NCBI GenBank assembly: GCA_902574525.1
Contig: CACGNQ010000001.1
Span: 1 to 64,000 of the forward strand
DNA from: an uncultured Pelagibacteraceae bacterium
Lineage (GTDB): Bacteria; Pseudomonadota; Alphaproteobacteria; Pelagibacterales; Pelagibacteraceae
Reading direction: 5' to 3'
DNA length: 64,000 bases
Shown: in pieces, positions 28,509-38,901 of the stretch
Position numbering within the stretch: the first letter of the stretch is position 1
How the letters are laid out: each line of letters starts with the position of its first letter
Notes under the pieces: generated by a model
Told to the model about the DNA's origin: nothing
What the model saw: the letters and a program-made list of their open reading frames with translations, nothing else
Database searches by the model: none
Position numbers and translations under genes: made by a program

Positions 28509-30126
28509 TGTTTTCTCTTAAAATATATTTAGATGCAATTATAATAAAGATTGAAGCAATTAAAATTAAAAATAATGAAGGAACTGCCGCTGCTTCAAGT
28601 AAATCTTCTGAAGCTGATATATATGCTGTAGTAGCAAAAGTTTCAAAGTTAAATGGTCTTAAAATTAGAGTAATGGGTAATTCCCTTATAATCTCTAAAG
28701 CAATTAATATAATAATCAATAATAATGAGTTTCTTAAAAAAGGAATATGTATATTCATAAATGTTTTTCTTTTTGAATAACCTAGTAAGTATGCACTTTC
28801 ATCAACTGCGATGTTAATTTTTTCATAACCAGATTTTATTCCGTTAAATGCTAAAGAGTAAAATCTTATAAAATAAACTAAAACCAAACCTAAGATCGAG
28901 CCAATAAATAATTTTTTAATAGATAAAAATCCTAACGTTTTAACTATCGTATTGTCAAACCATGCAATGAAAGTTATAAAAGCTACCGCAAGTATAACTC
29001 CAGGTATTGCATACCCTGAAATTGATAAAGTAGATAGTATGTTAAGTGTTTTATTATTTGTTACTCTGTTTCCATAATTTGATATTAAAGAAAATGTTAT
29101 TAACACTAAACTAGATAATAATGCTAAGTAGAGTGTATTTAATGAAAGTGTAACAATTTGGAGATCAAATATATTTTCGGGAAACTTTATTGTCCAATAC
29201 AACATCTGGCTTAATGGAAATAAAAAACTCATTAAAAAAACAACAAAACAGAACATAAATGCAAAAAAAGATTTATAACCTGAAAGCTTAATTTTTTCTT
29301 TTTGTTTAAAACCACCTTTAATATTGAAATGATATTTTGCTTTTTTTCTAGATAAGTTTTCTATTATGAATAAAGAGAATATGAATAATAATAAAAAAGA
29401 AGCTATTCTGTTTGCAAAAGCAAGATCATCAAATGTAATCCATGAATTATATATACCTGTAGTTAAAGTATTGATCGAAAAAAAATCGACAGCTCCGAAC
29501 TCTGCCAATGTCTCCATCGCTACTAGAGACAAACCAGCAACAATTGCTGGTCTCGATGCTGGTAATATTATTTTATAAAATGATTTAAATTTTGAAAAAC
29601 CAAGATTTTTACCTAAATCAATCAAATTTTGAGATTGATACAGAAATGATGCTCTAGAAAGTATATATACATAAGCATAAAGTGAGAAAGTCATAGATAT
29701 TACAGCGCCTGACATTCCATTAAATTTTGGGATATTTTTATTATAATCACCATCTCCAAACAAATTTTTTAAAATAGTAAAAGCAGTTCCATAATTATCA
29801 AAAAAAGCTGTTAGAGAGTAAGCATAAATATATGGTGGCACAGCAAAAGATAATATAAGTGCCCACTTAAAAATATTACTTCCAGGAAATTTAAAGAATG
29901 AAACTAAATAAGCTGTACTAGTGCCTAATAAAAAAGTAAAAACTAAAACACATAGTAAAAGAACTAATGAATTAAAAATATACTCCATTAAAAAAGTATC
30001 TTTTAATATTTCATAATAATTTGAAGTACTTTCAAAAAAACTTGAAAAAACTGTTATGATTGGGATGCAAACAAATACAGAAATTAGTAGGGATAAAAAA
30101 AACCAAATGTTAAATTTTGTTGTCAA
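28501..30126 (-). CDS. Fe3+ ABC transporter permease (fused two-domain type)
   Basis: 541 aa with two permease domains; ETLAEFGAVDFFSINTLTTGIY. Confidence 0.9.
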   Translation of the reverse strand: MTTKFNIWFFLSLLISVFVCIPIITVFSSFFESTSNYYEILKDTFLMEYIFNSLVLLLCVLVFTFLLGTSTAYLVSFFKFPGSNIFKWALILSFAVPPYIYAYSLTAFFDNYGTAFTILKNLFGDGDYNKNIPKFNGMSGAVISMTFSLYAYVYILSRASFLYQSQNLIDLGKNLGFSKFKSFYKIILPASRPAIVAGLSLVAMETLAEFGAVDFFSINTLTTGIYNSWITFDDLAFANRIASFLLLFIFSLFIIENLSRKKAKYHFNIKGGFKQKEKIKLSGYKSFFAFMFCFVVFLMSFLFPLSQMLYWTIKFPENIFDLQIVTLSLNTLYLALLSSLVLITFSLISNYGNRVTNNKTLNILSTLSISGYAIPGVILAVAFITFIAWFDNTIVKTLGFLSIKKLFIGSILGLVLVYFIRFYSLAFNGIKSGYEKINIAVDESAYLLGYSKRKTFMNIHIPFLRNSLLLIIILIALEIIRELPITLILRPFNFETFATTAYISASEDLLEAAAVPSLFLILIASIFIIIASKYILRENNE

Positions 30127-30147
30127 AATATTACCCTTATAATACTA

Positions 30148-30193
30148 AAGACTTGCAACTAAAAGGGGGTAATGCCAATTAGTCACAAGTCTT
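30148..30193 (-). promoter_or_regulatory. Intra-operon RNA hairpin between the 56-aa gene/SBP and the permease
   Basis: Minus strand: AAGACTTG-TG-ACTAA-TT-GG...CC-TT-TTAGT-TG-CAAGTCTT; 8+2(G.U)+5 pairs. Confidence 0.65.
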
Positions 30194-30211
30194 GTTTGTG
30201 AGTAAAGAAAA

Positions 30212-30382
30212 TTACTTTATATCTTCAAAAATATTTAGTATGTGTGAAACCTCTTTATTTTTGAGCTCAGATAACTTTCTTTTATTTATTTTTTCATTGA
30301 TTTTTTCACACTCTAAAGCACACGGGTCGCATGCTTTAGAAGATTTATTTAAATCAATTTCAAATAAATTCTTTTTATTCAT
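30212..30382 (-). CDS. 56-aa CxxCxxxC protein in the iron transporter operon
   Basis: Read directly: MNKKNLFEIDLNKSSKACDPCALECEKINEKINKRKLSELKNKEVSHILNIFEDIK; ATG 4 nt after the SBP stop. Confidence 0.7.
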   Translation of the reverse strand: MNKKNLFEIDLNKSSKACDPCALECEKINEKINKRKLSELKNKEVSHILNIFEDIK

Positions 30383-30386
30383 TAAC

Positions 30387-31415
30387 TTACTTCCAACCTG
30401 CGGCTGTCATCACTTCCACTGCAGCAGCTTGATTTTTTCCATAAGAAGCAAGCTTAGTTTTCATATCTTGTTTAAAATCTAAACCTAAGTTGTTCACTAC
30501 CAATGGATTTGGTGAAACACCGTCAATCATTGGAAACTCAAAAGTATTGTTTGTGAAGTGCTCTTGAGATTCTGGAGTTAATAAAAATTCGACAAGCTTA
30601 ACAGCATTAGCTTTATTAGGCGCACCCTTTACTAAAGCTGCACAACTTACGTTCATGTGTGTCCCTCTATCGTTTTGATTAGGAAAAAAAGCTTTTACTT
30701 TTTTTGCTGCTTCTTGTTGTTCTGCACCTTTTTTACCAGATAACATAAGAGCTAAGTAGTATGTGTTAGCTACTGCAATATCAGCTTCTCCAGCTGCTAC
30801 TGCCATAATTTGTGCTCTATCGTTACCAGTTGGTGTTCTTGCCATGTTTGCAACAACCCCTTCAGCCCATACAGCTGTTGCAGCTTTTCCATTATTTTTA
30901 ATTAATGAAGCTACAAGTGATTTATTATAAATGTTACTAGATTTTCTAATTACTAATCTACCTTTCCATTTAGGATCAGCTAGACCTTCATAAGTCATTC
31001 CAGATAATTCAGCACCAGTAACTCTTTCGGGTGAATAATAAATTATTCTTGCTCTTTTTGCGATACCAACCCACTTGCTTGTTCTAAAGCTTTTTGGAAC
31101 AGCTGCTTTAATAGATGCAGATGTTAAACCACCTTGAAGCGCACCTTTTTTATCCATAGCACCACATCTTCCAGCATCTGCTGTGATGTAAAGGTCTGCA
31201 GTTGCATCAGCACCCTCTTCAAGTATTCTTTTTTCTAAAGCACCAGATTTTCCATTAATCAGATTAACTTTGATTCCGGTCATGTTTGTAAATTTACTAT
31301 ATAGTTCTCCGTCAGCCTTATAGTGTCTTGCGTTAAATACATTAACTTCATTTGCTATTGCAAAAGTTGATGCAAATAAAAATGAAATTAACGTAATAAT
31401 TGTAATCTTCTTCAT
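30387..31415 (-). CDS. Fe3+ ABC transporter substrate-binding protein
   Basis: Signal peptide; NVFNARHYKADGELYSKFTNMTGIKVNLI; FutA/AfuA-like. Confidence 0.93.
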   Translation of the reverse strand: MKKITIITLISFLFASTFAIANEVNVFNARHYKADGELYSKFTNMTGIKVNLINGKSGALEKRILEEGADATADLYITADAGRCGAMDKKGALQGGLTSASIKAAVPKSFRTSKWVGIAKRARIIYYSPERVTGAELSGMTYEGLADPKWKGRLVIRKSSNIYNKSLVASLIKNNGKAATAVWAEGVVANMARTPTGNDRAQIMAVAAGEADIAVANTYYLALMLSGKKGAEQQEAAKKVKAFFPNQNDRGTHMNVSCAALVKGAPNKANAVKLVEFLLTPESQEHFTNNTFEFPMIDGVSPNPLVVNNLGLDFKQDMKTKLASYGKNQAAAVEVMTAAGWK

Positions 31416-31450
31416 TTATTCTCCTTTTTTTAAAACTTCAGGTCTTATAA

Positions 31451-31471
31451 TGCAAATGAGAATTATTTGCA
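31451..31471. promoter_or_regulatory. Fur-like box upstream of the iron SBP gene
   Basis: TGCAAATGAGAATTATTTGCA, 7-bp perfect outer arms, Fur-like AATGAGAATTATTTGCAAT, 36-56 bp upstream of start. Confidence 0.6.
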
Positions 31472-31555
31472 ATGCGAATAGTTATTAGTTGCGACAATCT
31501 ATTCTTTAATAAAAATGTGTATTTTTATGGATTATTAATGATTTTTTTTAAAAAA

Positions 31556-32446
31556 TTAAAAATTCCATTCAGAAATTTTACTATATAAAAAATTTCTGAA
31601 TGCCTGAACTCTCGCTACATTTTTTAATGATTGCGGATATACAAAATGTGCTTCGGTTATTGGCCCTTCGATTTTAGGGAGTACTTTTATCAAATTTTTC
31701 GATTGTACTACTAAATAATCAGGCAAAGCTGCAAGACCAACCCCGCTTTCAACTGCTAGCAACAATCCCATTACGCTATTTACTTTCATAACAGACTTTC
31801 TTTTTTTACTATCCTTCATACCTATTTTAATTGCCCAGTCAGGGTTATATACAGGTGATGGTGTCCCTCTGCCAAAGGAAATAAATTTATGTTTATTTAA
31901 ATCATTTACAGTTTTCGGCATACCAAATTTCTCAAGATACGCGTTTGATCCATAAATATGATAGTTGATATCAATTAACTTTTTCTGAATATAATTAAGT
32001 TGCTTAGGTCTTCGCATGAATATACCAATATCAGCCTGTCTAGTGCTTAAATCTAGCTCTTTATCATCAAATATAAGCTCAACTTCCATTTCTGGATGAA
32101 GTTGCATAAATTCTTGAATTCTTGGAGTTAACCAATGTGTTCCAAAGCTTCTGACTGTTGTGATCGTTATTTTGCCAGATGGCTTATTTTTTTGATCACC
32201 TAACGAAGTTTCAACTTCTTTCAATTTACTTATGACTTCATGAGCCGTTTTATAAACATATTCGCCATTTTCAGTAAGAGTAAGCCCTCTTGCATGTCGT
32301 TCAAACAATTTTACTTTTAAATCATCCTCTAAAGATTGAATCTGACGACTTATAGCTGACTGACTTAAGTTTAAAGTAACTGTTGCACTGGTAAAACTAC
32401 CAGCCTCGGCAACTGCGTGGAAAATTTTGAGTTTATCCCAATCCAT
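31556..32446 (-). CDS. LysR-family transcriptional regulator
   Basis: MDWDKLKIFHAVAEAGSFTSATVTLNLSQSAISRQIQSLEDDL. Confidence 0.95.
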   Translation of the reverse strand: MDWDKLKIFHAVAEAGSFTSATVTLNLSQSAISRQIQSLEDDLKVKLFERHARGLTLTENGEYVYKTAHEVISKLKEVETSLGDQKNKPSGKITITTVRSFGTHWLTPRIQEFMQLHPEMEVELIFDDKELDLSTRQADIGIFMRRPKQLNYIQKKLIDINYHIYGSNAYLEKFGMPKTVNDLNKHKFISFGRGTPSPVYNPDWAIKIGMKDSKKRKSVMKVNSVMGLLLAVESGVGLAALPDYLVVQSKNLIKVLPKIEGPITEAHFVYPQSLKNVARVQAFRNFLYSKISEWNF

Positions 32447-33447
32447 TATTTATTTAAATTCACGATATATTTACCAGAGGTTTTACCTTCTAGCATTAAC
32501 GAATATGTATTCAAAAGTTCGTCTAAACTAATTTCTTTTATTGATTTACCTATTAAATCAAAATCAATTAATTTTGGTAATTCTCCCCATAGGAAATCTC
32601 TTCGCTTTTTTGATGTATCAACAGAATTTATTCCCCAAAGTTTAACTCCCCTTATTATAAAAGGCATTACAGTAGTATTTAATTTATAATGCTTGGCATT
32701 TCCACATGCAGCTACAATTCCTTTATCCCTTATATGGGGTAAAACATTTGCTAGGATATTACCACCAACTGTATCTACAGCACCGTCATATAAACCTTTA
32801 TCAAGCACTCTTGGCTCTTTATCTAAATCTGCACTATTTATAAGGTTTTTTGCACCTAAAGAAGTAAGGTAATCATTATTTTCCTTTTTCCCTGTTACAG
32901 CCGTTACATTGCAATTTAGTTTATTTAAAATCATTACAGACATACTTCCAACTCCACCTGAAGCTCCTGTAACAATTACATCAACAACTTTTTTTTGAAG
33001 TAATAATTCCTCTCTTGCTTTTACAGCGAAAGCACATTGTATAGCAGTTATACCAGCTGTTCCTAATATCATAGCCTGTTTTGCTGAAATATCTTTAGGT
33101 CTTTTCACAAGATATTCTCCCTTTACTTTTGCATACTGAGAATAACCACCATAAAATATTTCGCCCACCCTCCATCCTGTACAGATAATTTCATCACCTT
33201 CTTTGTAGTTTTCATTTTCACTTTCTACAACTGTTCCTGAAAAATCTATACCTGGTATATGAGGAAACTCTTTTACAAGTTTTGCTCCATTTTTTAAAAT
33301 TAAAGCATCTTTATAGTTTAGACCTGAATATTCTACTTTAACTAAAACATCTCCATGTTTTAAAAAATCTTTATTAATAGACTTTACTTCCCTAGTGAAT
33401 TTATCGCCCTCATGATTTACTATTAATGCTTTGAAATTATCGGACAT
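32446..33447 (-). CDS. acuI: AcuI/YhdH-type NADPH-dependent acrylyl-CoA (quinone-type) oxidoreductase
   Basis: MDR family; VEYSGLNYKDALIL, HIPGIDFSGTVVES, VTGASGGVGSMSVMILNKL. Confidence 0.88.
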   Translation of the reverse strand: MSDNFKALIVNHEGDKFTREVKSINKDFLKHGDVLVKVEYSGLNYKDALILKNGAKLVKEFPHIPGIDFSGTVVESENENYKEGDEIICTGWRVGEIFYGGYSQYAKVKGEYLVKRPKDISAKQAMILGTAGITAIQCAFAVKAREELLLQKKVVDVIVTGASGGVGSMSVMILNKLNCNVTAVTGKKENNDYLTSLGAKNLINSADLDKEPRVLDKGLYDGAVDTVGGNILANVLPHIRDKGIVAACGNAKHYKLNTTVMPFIIRGVKLWGINSVDTSKKRRDFLWGELPKLIDFDLIGKSIKEISLDELLNTYSLMLEGKTSGKYIVNLNK

Positions 33448-33471
33448 ATCTGAAAATGATTATACAGATAT

Positions 33472-34077
33472 TTATTTGCTAATAAATCTTAAATATCTGT
33501 TTTGATAACTTAAATCTTCTTTGAATTGACCTAGATAATAATTAGTTACTGTCGTTGCTTGTTCTTTTTTAACACCTCTCATAGTCATACACATATGATT
33601 AGAGTCTATAGTTACCGCAACCCCTTTTGCGTCTAAAGCCTCCATTACAGTATTTGCAATTTGCATTGTAAGTCTTTCTTGTGTTTGAAGTCTTTTAGAA
33701 AATACTTCTACAACTCTTGCGAGTTTACTTAAACCTACTACTCTTTCATTTGGTATATAGGCTACATGTGCTATTCCAATTATTGGAGCCATATGATGTT
33801 CACAATGACTTTGAACAGAAATATTCTTTTGTATTACAATATCGTTATATCCATCAACATCTCCAAATGTTTTTGATAAAATTTTGTAAGGGTCTTCTTG
33901 GTAACCTTGAAAGTACTCTTTAAAAGCTTTTCTTACTCTTTTCGGTGTTTCTAATAAACCCTCTCTTGATGGATCCTCACCAATATATTTTAATATCTTA
34001 ACAAATGCTTCTTCTGCCTCTTTGTCAGATACTTCATTACTTAAAGATTGTTTATCTAATTCTTTAACTAGTTTCAT
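33472..34077 (-). CDS. folE: GTP cyclohydrolase I
   Basis: SHCEHHMAPIIGIAHVAYIPNERVVGLSKLARVVEVFSKRLQTQERLT, HMCMTMRGV. Confidence 0.97.
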   Translation of the reverse strand: MKLVKELDKQSLSNEVSDKEAEEAFVKILKYIGEDPSREGLLETPKRVRKAFKEYFQGYQEDPYKILSKTFGDVDGYNDIVIQKNISVQSHCEHHMAPIIGIAHVAYIPNERVVGLSKLARVVEVFSKRLQTQERLTMQIANTVMEALDAKGVAVTIDSNHMCMTMRGVKKEQATTVTNYYLGQFKEDLSYQNRYLRFISK

Positions 34078-34152
34078 CGGGCCTCTTATACATATAAATA
34101 CTATTTTTTAAAATATTTAATATATCTGCTAATATGTTACATAATAAAGGAA

Positions 34153-34620
34153 ATGTTTAAAAAAAGAGAAAATGTTAAGGAAATAGAGGAAGGCAAGCTT
34201 TTATCACCTAAATTCGATAATGATGGCCTGATACCAGTTGTGACAACATGCAACAACACAAAAGAAATTTTGATGCATGGATATATGAATGTAGAGGCTT
34301 TTCGGCTAACTTTAGAAACTAAAGAAGCCCACTACTGGAGTAGATCAAGAAATCAAATTTGGCATAAAGGGAAAACAAGTGGATTCACACAAAAAGTTAA
34401 AGAAATAAGAATTGATGATGATCAAGATTCTGTTTGGATGAGTGTGGATATTGGTGATGGAGCCAGCTGCCACGTAGGTTATAGATCATGTTTTTATAGG
34501 TCCATACCTTTAGGTAAAATTGATAATGGTAGAAATGTAGAAATGAAATTTGAAGAAAAAGAAAAAAAATTTGATCCAGAAGAAGTTTACAAGGGACAAC
34601 CAAATCCAACAAAAATTTAA
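34153..34620 (+). CDS. hisI: Phosphoribosyl-AMP cyclohydrolase
   Basis: MHGYMNVEAFRLTLETKEAHYWSRSRNQIWHKGKTSG. Confidence 0.94.
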   Translation: MFKKRENVKEIEEGKLLSPKFDNDGLIPVVTTCNNTKEILMHGYMNVEAFRLTLETKEAHYWSRSRNQIWHKGKTSGFTQKVKEIRIDDDQDSVWMSVDIGDGASCHVGYRSCFYRSIPLGKIDNGRNVEMKFEEKEKKFDPEEVYKGQPNPTKI

Positions 34621-34994
34621 TGGAAAATATTCAAAAAAATGTTTTAGGAGAAGATCTTGAAGAATGTTCATTAGATCCTTTAACTGGATGGTATAGAGAT
34701 GGTTGCTGCAAAACAGATGAAAATGACAAAGGTGTTCACACAGTATGTGCAAAAGTTAATAATGAATTTTTAAATTGGTGTAAGACAGCTGGAAATGATC
34801 TAATTACACCTCATCCAGAATTTGGTTTTCCAGGATTAAAAGATGGTGACTCATGGTGCGTATGTGCCAGTTGGTACTCAAGAGCAGTTGAGGCTGGCAA
34901 AGGATGTCCTGTTTATTTAAAAAGGACTCATGAAAATACTTTAAATCTTATACCGATTGAAACTTTAAAAAAATTTGCAATAGATTTATCTTAG
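34620..34994 (+). CDS. DUF2237 protein
   Basis: NVLGEDLEECSLDPLTGWYRDGCC...DSWCVCASWYSRA. Confidence 0.9.
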   Translation: MENIQKNVLGEDLEECSLDPLTGWYRDGCCKTDENDKGVHTVCAKVNNEFLNWCKTAGNDLITPHPEFGFPGLKDGDSWCVCASWYSRAVEAGKGCPVYLKRTHENTLNLIPIETLKKFAIDLS

Positions 34995-34995
34995 T

Positions 34996-35568
34996 CTAGT
35001 ATAGTTCTGCGTCAGATAATTTTCCAGAACAATTAATATTAAATTTTGAAATTGGATGTATAATATTTATTTTAATAGTAGTTTTTTTAATTAGACCTTT
35101 AATTTCATCTTCATTTAAATTTTGAATATTAAAAATATTATTTTTTATATATTCAAATAAAACATCCTCAGTAATTGAATAATTTGGTTTTAAGGTTATT
35201 GGTGAATAACCCATTTTATTAGCAACAATTTTATTTCTAATAATATTACAATCTGAAATCCTAGGTTTATATTTTTTTTTCTTCAAATATCTATTCTTAT
35301 CCATTACTGCATTAATAATTATATTTGTATTATTTTCTCCGTCGATTTTTAATTCATAATTAATTGATTGGTATCTAACCATTAGTCCAGTCTTTTTGGA
35401 GTTAATAACTCTTGATTGATTTTTTAAAAAAAAAATCTCATATTTCATTAAAATTAAATCAGTAATAGTTAGATTTATATTATTAAGATTATTTTCTGCT
35501 TTAATATTTGAAATTAAAAAAAAAATTGAAGTTAAAAAATAAAAAATTACTTTTTTACATATTCCCAT
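34996..35568 (-). CDS. Hypothetical exported protein
   Basis: Signal-like N-terminus MGICKKVIFYFLTSIFFLISNIKAE; overlaps the ETF-QO 3' end. Confidence 0.6.
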   Translation of the reverse strand: MGICKKVIFYFLTSIFFLISNIKAENNLNNINLTITDLILMKYEIFFLKNQSRVINSKKTGLMVRYQSINYELKIDGENNTNIIINAVMDKNRYLKKKKYKPRISDCNIIRNKIVANKMGYSPITLKPNYSITEDVLFEYIKNNIFNIQNLNEDEIKGLIKKTTIKINIIHPISKFNINCSGKLSDAELY

Positions 35569-37174
35569 ATTTAGGCCCACCACCGCCTTCTGGGGTTACC
35601 CATGTAATATTCTGAGATGGCTCTTTAATATCACAAGTTTTACAATGAATACAATTTTGAGAATTAATTACAAATTTTGATGAACCATTCACAATCTGAA
35701 CTTCATAAACGCCCACAGGACAATACTTTTGAGCTGGCTCATCATATTTCTTTAAAGTATAATTTATTGGTAAATTTGGATCCTTTAATCTTAAATGAAC
35801 AGGTTGATTTTCCGCATGGTTGGTTCCCGTTAAATATACAGAACTAGTCTTATCAAAAGTAATTTTATTATCTGGCTTTGGATAATCGATTTTTGGCATG
35901 TCTTTTGCATCTTTTAAAGTTTCATGATCGGCGTGTTTGTGCCTTAATGTAAAAGGTAATTTACCTCTAAATATTATTTGATCTAATCCAGTAAAAATTA
36001 TTCCAAGCAATAAACCCCAGCTAAAACTAGGTTTTACATTTCTTGCGGCGTATAATTCTTCATATACCCAACTTTTATTAAATTTTTCCTCATAAATTGC
36101 TAGATCTTTTTGTTGGTTAAGGTGCTCAAATATTGTTTCTGCTGCAATCATTCCACTTTTCATTGCTGTATGTGAACCTTTAATTTTAGGCATATTTAAA
36201 GTTCCAGCATCACAACCGACTAATAAAGCACCGGGCATATACATTCTTGGCAAACTCTGAATACCACCTTCTATTAATGCTCTTGCACCGAAAGAAATTC
36301 TTTTACCATTTTCAATATATTTTTTAATGGATGGATGAGTTTTAAATCTTTGAAATTCATCAAAGGGGGATAAGTGTGGATTTTTATAATCCAAACCAAT
36401 TACATAACCTAAGAAGATTTGTTTGTTTTCAGCGTGGTACATAAAACTTCCGCCATAAGTCTGATTGTCTAACGGCCATCCAGCTGTATGCATTACAAGA
36501 CCTTCTTGATGTTGCTCTTCTGTTATTTCCCAAATTTCTTTAAAACCAATTCCATACTGTTGTGGATCTTTTCCTTTATTTAGATCAAATTTTTTAATTA
36601 ATTCTTTTCCTAAGTGACCTCTACAACCTTCTGCAAATATTGTTACCTTTGCATGTAGCTCCATTCCAGGTTCATAACTATCTTTTTTTTCCCCGTTTTT
36701 ATCTAATCCCATATCTTGAGTTGCTACACCTTTTACAGATCCATCATCGTTATATAAAATTTCACTTGCAGGAAAACCAGGAAAAATTTCAACGCCTAAA
36801 CCTTCAGCTTGCTCTGCAAGCCATCTGCATAGATTTGCTAAACTTATAATATAATTATTATGATTTTGTTGGACTTTAGGTAATAACCAGGTTGGCCAAC
36901 TAAAAGATTTTTTCTTTCCTAAAAATAAAAATTTTTCTTTAGAGACTTTAGTTTTGATTGGACTATTTAAATCTCTCCATTTAGGTAATAACTCATCTAA
37001 AGCTCTAGTTTCAAATACATTTCCAGATAAAATATGAGCACCAATTTCGGAAGCTTTTTCTAATATACAAATATTTAATTCTGCATTAAGTTGTTTAAGT
37101 TTGATCGCAGCGGATAATCCTGATGGTCCGCCACCAATAATCACAACATCGTATTCCATTACCTCTCTAGACAT
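35555..37174 (-). CDS. Electron transfer flavoprotein-ubiquinone oxidoreductase
   Basis: VVIIGGGPSGLSAAIKLKQ; INSQNCIHCKTCDIKEPSQNITWVTPEGGGGPKY. Confidence 0.96.
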   Translation of the reverse strand: MSREVMEYDVVIIGGGPSGLSAAIKLKQLNAELNICILEKASEIGAHILSGNVFETRALDELLPKWRDLNSPIKTKVSKEKFLFLGKKKSFSWPTWLLPKVQQNHNNYIISLANLCRWLAEQAEGLGVEIFPGFPASEILYNDDGSVKGVATQDMGLDKNGEKKDSYEPGMELHAKVTIFAEGCRGHLGKELIKKFDLNKGKDPQQYGIGFKEIWEITEEQHQEGLVMHTAGWPLDNQTYGGSFMYHAENKQIFLGYVIGLDYKNPHLSPFDEFQRFKTHPSIKKYIENGKRISFGARALIEGGIQSLPRMYMPGALLVGCDAGTLNMPKIKGSHTAMKSGMIAAETIFEHLNQQKDLAIYEEKFNKSWVYEELYAARNVKPSFSWGLLLGIIFTGLDQIIFRGKLPFTLRHKHADHETLKDAKDMPKIDYPKPDNKITFDKTSSVYLTGTNHAENQPVHLRLKDPNLPINYTLKKYDEPAQKYCPVGVYEVQIVNGSSKFVINSQNCIHCKTCDIKEPSQNITWVTPEGGGGPKYGNM

Positions 37175-37198
37175 ATTGGTAATTTTTTACAGTATTTG

Positions 37199-38152
37199 TT
37201 ATTTTTGTATAGTGTTTAATTTGTTCAATTCTTCCAAAAATTTAGGAAGCGCATCAAATAAGTCCGCCTCTAAGCCGTAATCTGCGACTGAAAAAATAGG
37301 AGCTTCGCCATCTTTATTGATTGCGACAATTACTTTACTCTCTTTCATTCCAGCTAAGTGCTGAATAGCGCCTGATATTCCGACTGCTATATATAAATCA
37401 GGAACGACCACTTTACCCGTTTGACCAACTTGGTGTTCGTTAGTTATATAACCTGCATCCACTGCCGCTCGTGATGCTCCAATAGCTGCATTTAATTTAT
37501 CTGCAATAGCTGTAATTAACTTAAAATTATCTCCACTTTGCATTCCCCGACCACCTGAAATTACTATTCGTGCAGTTCCAAGCTCTGGTCTGTCAGATTT
37601 TATTTCTTCTTTTTTTAAAAATTTTGTGTTTTCTGATGGATCTGTATTTTCACCTTTTACTATTTCTGCAGATCCACCTGATGTGGGTGCAGCATCAAAA
37701 GAAGTAGGTCTTATAGTAATACATTTTTTTTTATCGGTACTTTTAACTGTTGCAAAAGCATTGCCGGCATAAATAGGTCTTAAAAAAGTATCTTCGGAAA
37801 TTACTTTAATAATATCACTTACTTGTGATGTATCTAGTAATGCAGCTATTCTTGGCATTAAGTTTTTACCAAAGGTATTGGCTGAACAAATAATGTGGGA
37901 GTAATTTTCAGAGAGCTTAAGTATGACTGGGGTGTAATTTTCTGCAATATAGTTTTCATAAATATCATTATCGACATGAATAACTTTTTTTACATTAGGA
38001 ACTTCAGAGATTGATTTTGCAACAGGATCTGCATTTTTACCAATAACCAAAACATGTAAATCATCATTTATTTGAGAAGCTGCAGTTATAGCGTTAAATG
38101 TAAATTGCTTGACCTCTTTATTGTTATGTTCAGCTATCAATAATACAGACAT
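37199..38152 (-). CDS. etfA: Electron transfer flavoprotein alpha subunit
   Basis: VVPDLYIAVGISGAIQHLAGMKESKVIVAINKDGEAPIF. Confidence 0.96.
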   Translation of the reverse strand: MSVLLIAEHNNKEVKQFTFNAITAASQINDDLHVLVIGKNADPVAKSISEVPNVKKVIHVDNDIYENYIAENYTPVILKLSENYSHIICSANTFGKNLMPRIAALLDTSQVSDIIKVISEDTFLRPIYAGNAFATVKSTDKKKCITIRPTSFDAAPTSGGSAEIVKGENTDPSENTKFLKKEEIKSDRPELGTARIVISGGRGMQSGDNFKLITAIADKLNAAIGASRAAVDAGYITNEHQVGQTGKVVVPDLYIAVGISGAIQHLAGMKESKVIVAINKDGEAPIFSVADYGLEADLFDALPKFLEELNKLNTIQK

Positions 38153-38901
38153 TAAATTACTTTTGCCTCATTTTTTAATTTTTGAACCAATTCTTCTACA
38201 CTAGAAACTTTTATTCCAGCTTTTCTTTTTGGTGGTTCTTCAACCTTAATTTGCTCGATTCTTGGTTTAATATCAACTCCCAATTCTGAAGCATCTATTT
38301 GCTCTAAGGGTTTTTTCTTTGCTTTCATTATATTTGGTAAAGAGGCATATCTAGGCTCATTTAGCCTTAAATCACAAGTCACAATAGATGGTATACTTAC
38401 TTCTATAGTTTCAAGACCCTCATCAACTTCTCTTGTTACTTCCAAAACTTTTTCTTTAACTTCAATTTTGGATGCGAAGGTTGCTTGTGGCCAATTTAAT
38501 ATTGCAGCAAGCATTTGTCCGGTTTGATTACAATCGTCATCTATAGCTTGTTTTCCCATAAAGACTAAATCTGGTTTTTCTTTTTCAACAATTTTTTGCA
38601 AAATTTTTGCAACTGCTAAAGGCTCAACAGTTCCGCTAGCTTTAACTAAAATTCCTCTATCAGCTCCTACAGCTAATGCCTTTCTAACAGTTTCTTGAGC
38701 TTTTTCTTCTCCAACAGTAACGGCGACAATTTCTTTTGCTTTACCAGCCTCTTTTATTTTTACAGCTTCCTCAATAGCATTGTCATCTGGTGGGTTCGTT
38801 GACATTTTTACATTATCTGTAACTACTCCAGATCCGTCCTCCTTAACTCTAATTTGGACGTTGTAATCAATAACTCTTTTTACCGCTACAAGTATTTTCA
38901 T
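38152..38901 (-). CDS. etfB: Electron transfer flavoprotein beta subunit
   Basis: [39 protein letters not shown]. Confidence 0.96.
   Translation of the reverse strand: MKILVAVKRVIDYNVQIRVKEDGSGVVTDNVKMSTNPPDDNAIEEAVKIKEAGKAKEIVAVTVGEEKAQETVRKALAVGADRGILVKASGTVEPLAVAKILQKIVEKEKPDLVFMGKQAIDDDCNQTGQMLAAILNWPQATFASKIEVKEKVLEVTREVDEGLETIEVSIPSIVTCDLRLNEPRYASLPNIMKAKKKPLEQIDASELGVDIKPRIEQIKVEEPPKRKAGIKVSSVEELVQKLKNEAKVI

Noticed and set aside
30192-30482. 96-aa plus-strand ORF in the iron operon
   Set aside because: Antisense to the 56-aa gene and the SBP C-terminus; the minus-strand frame has operon context and a clean start
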